Source: Bacillota bacterium (lineage in GTDB: Bacteria; Bacillota; Clostridia; Lachnospirales; Lachnospiraceae). From it: a stretch of DNA of 14,964 nt. Every line of letters starts with the position of its first letter. Position 1 is the stretch's first letter. The translations under genes were made by a program, and so were the position numbers. The stretch covers positions 1 to 14,964 of the forward strand of contig JAEWEO010000327.1 in the NCBI GenBank assembly GCA_023389295.1. The letters are read 5' to 3'. The notes beneath the pieces were generated by a model. It was not told the origin of the DNA, ran no database searches, and worked only from the letters and a program-made list of their open reading frames with translations. This document shows, piece by piece, positions 14,654 through 14,964 of this stretch.

Positions 14654-14964
14654 ATATATAATACGACTGGATGATGCTTCTCCAAAACATAATATGAAAA
14701 ATTGGGAACGTATGGAGAGGCTTTTAGACCGTTATAAAATTAAACCGATAGTAGGCGTAATCCCTAAGAGTGAAGATACTTACTTTCATATCTATAAAGA
14801 AGATCCAAACTTCTGGAATAAGGTGCATGAGTGGGAGAATAAGGGATGGACAATTGCTATGCATGGTTATGAGCATGTTTATGTAACAAAGGATGGGGGA
14901 ATCAATCCGGTTCATTCACGTTCGGAATTTGCAGGGCTACCTTTAGTCACTCAAAGAAGTAAGG
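14646..14964 (+). CDS. DUF2334/NodB-like polysaccharide deacetylase (N-terminal part)
   Basis: The frame is open from the ATG at 14646 to the window end (106 codons, incomplete). It begins MSKYIIRLDDASP. D9/D10 and H73-GYE-H77 match the Asp and H-x3-H metal-binding pattern of NodB-type deacetylases. INPVHSRSEFAG follows, as in DUF2334 proteins. It overlaps the end of the glycosyltransferase gene by eight bases in another frame. It has no signal peptide, so a cytoplasmic role, such as deacetylating a lipid-linked or nucleotide-linked sugar, is possible. Substrate is unknown. Confidence 0.75.
   Translation, partial: MSKYIIRLDDASPKHNMKNWERMERLLDRYKIKPIVGVIPKSEDTYFHIYKEDPNFWNKVHEWENKGWTIAMHGYEHVYVTKDGGINPVHSRSEFAGLPLVTQRSK

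Overview
The window is AT-rich DNA with strong AGGAGG-type ribosome binding sites, intrinsic terminators, a lipobox lipoprotein, and a split CpsB/CpsC/CpsD phosphoregulatory module. Together these point to a Gram-positive (Firmicutes/Clostridia) chromosome. A Lachnospiraceae-like source is my inference from overall style, not from a database match.

Left part (1-3110) is a patchwork accessory/intergenic region. It holds the 3' end of a tRNA gene and its terminator; a very compact palindromic element that folds as a four-way junction (95-223); a promoter and a secreted lipoprotein gene (600-1793); and the C-terminal remnant of an Abi_2/AbiD-AbiF-like HEPN abortive-infection protein that has lost its start beside a perfect inverted repeat (1915-2355). 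It continues with an orphan short transcription unit made only of promoter, UUCG hairpin and terminator (2383-2481), a second GC-rich multi-hairpin element (2485-2579), and a 33-codon ORF with its own promoter, ribosome binding site and terminator (2657-2904).

Right part (3048-14964, running off the end) is a surface polysaccharide locus, all on the + strand. Unit 1 (3112-7797) encodes a UDP-glucuronate 4-epimerase-like enzyme, a CpsB-type PHP tyrosine phosphatase, a CpsC/Wzz-type chain-length co-polymerase, a CpsD-type tyrosine kinase and UDP-glucose 6-dehydrogenase. It ends at a strong terminator (7821-7864). Unit 2 (7967 to beyond 14964) encodes a membrane PglF/WbpM-type UDP-GlcNAc 4,6-dehydratase, a DegT-family sugar aminotransferase, a fusion of a PglC-like phosphoglycosyltransferase with a GT4 glycosyltransferase, a hexapeptide-repeat acyltransferase, another GT4 and the start of a DUF2334/NodB-like deacetylase. 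Genes in unit 2 overlap or nearly touch.

Taken together, unit 1 supplies UDP-GlcA/UDP-GalA and the chain-length and phosphorylation control. Unit 2 makes a 4-amino-4,6-dideoxy-HexNAc nucleotide sugar, loads it on undecaprenyl phosphate, extends it and decorates it. Wzx flippase and Wzy polymerase are not in the window and probably lie downstream. The least explained and most novel-looking items are the 95-223 junction element, the orphan 2383-2481 RNA unit with the adjoining 2485-2579 element, and the PglC-GT4 fusion.
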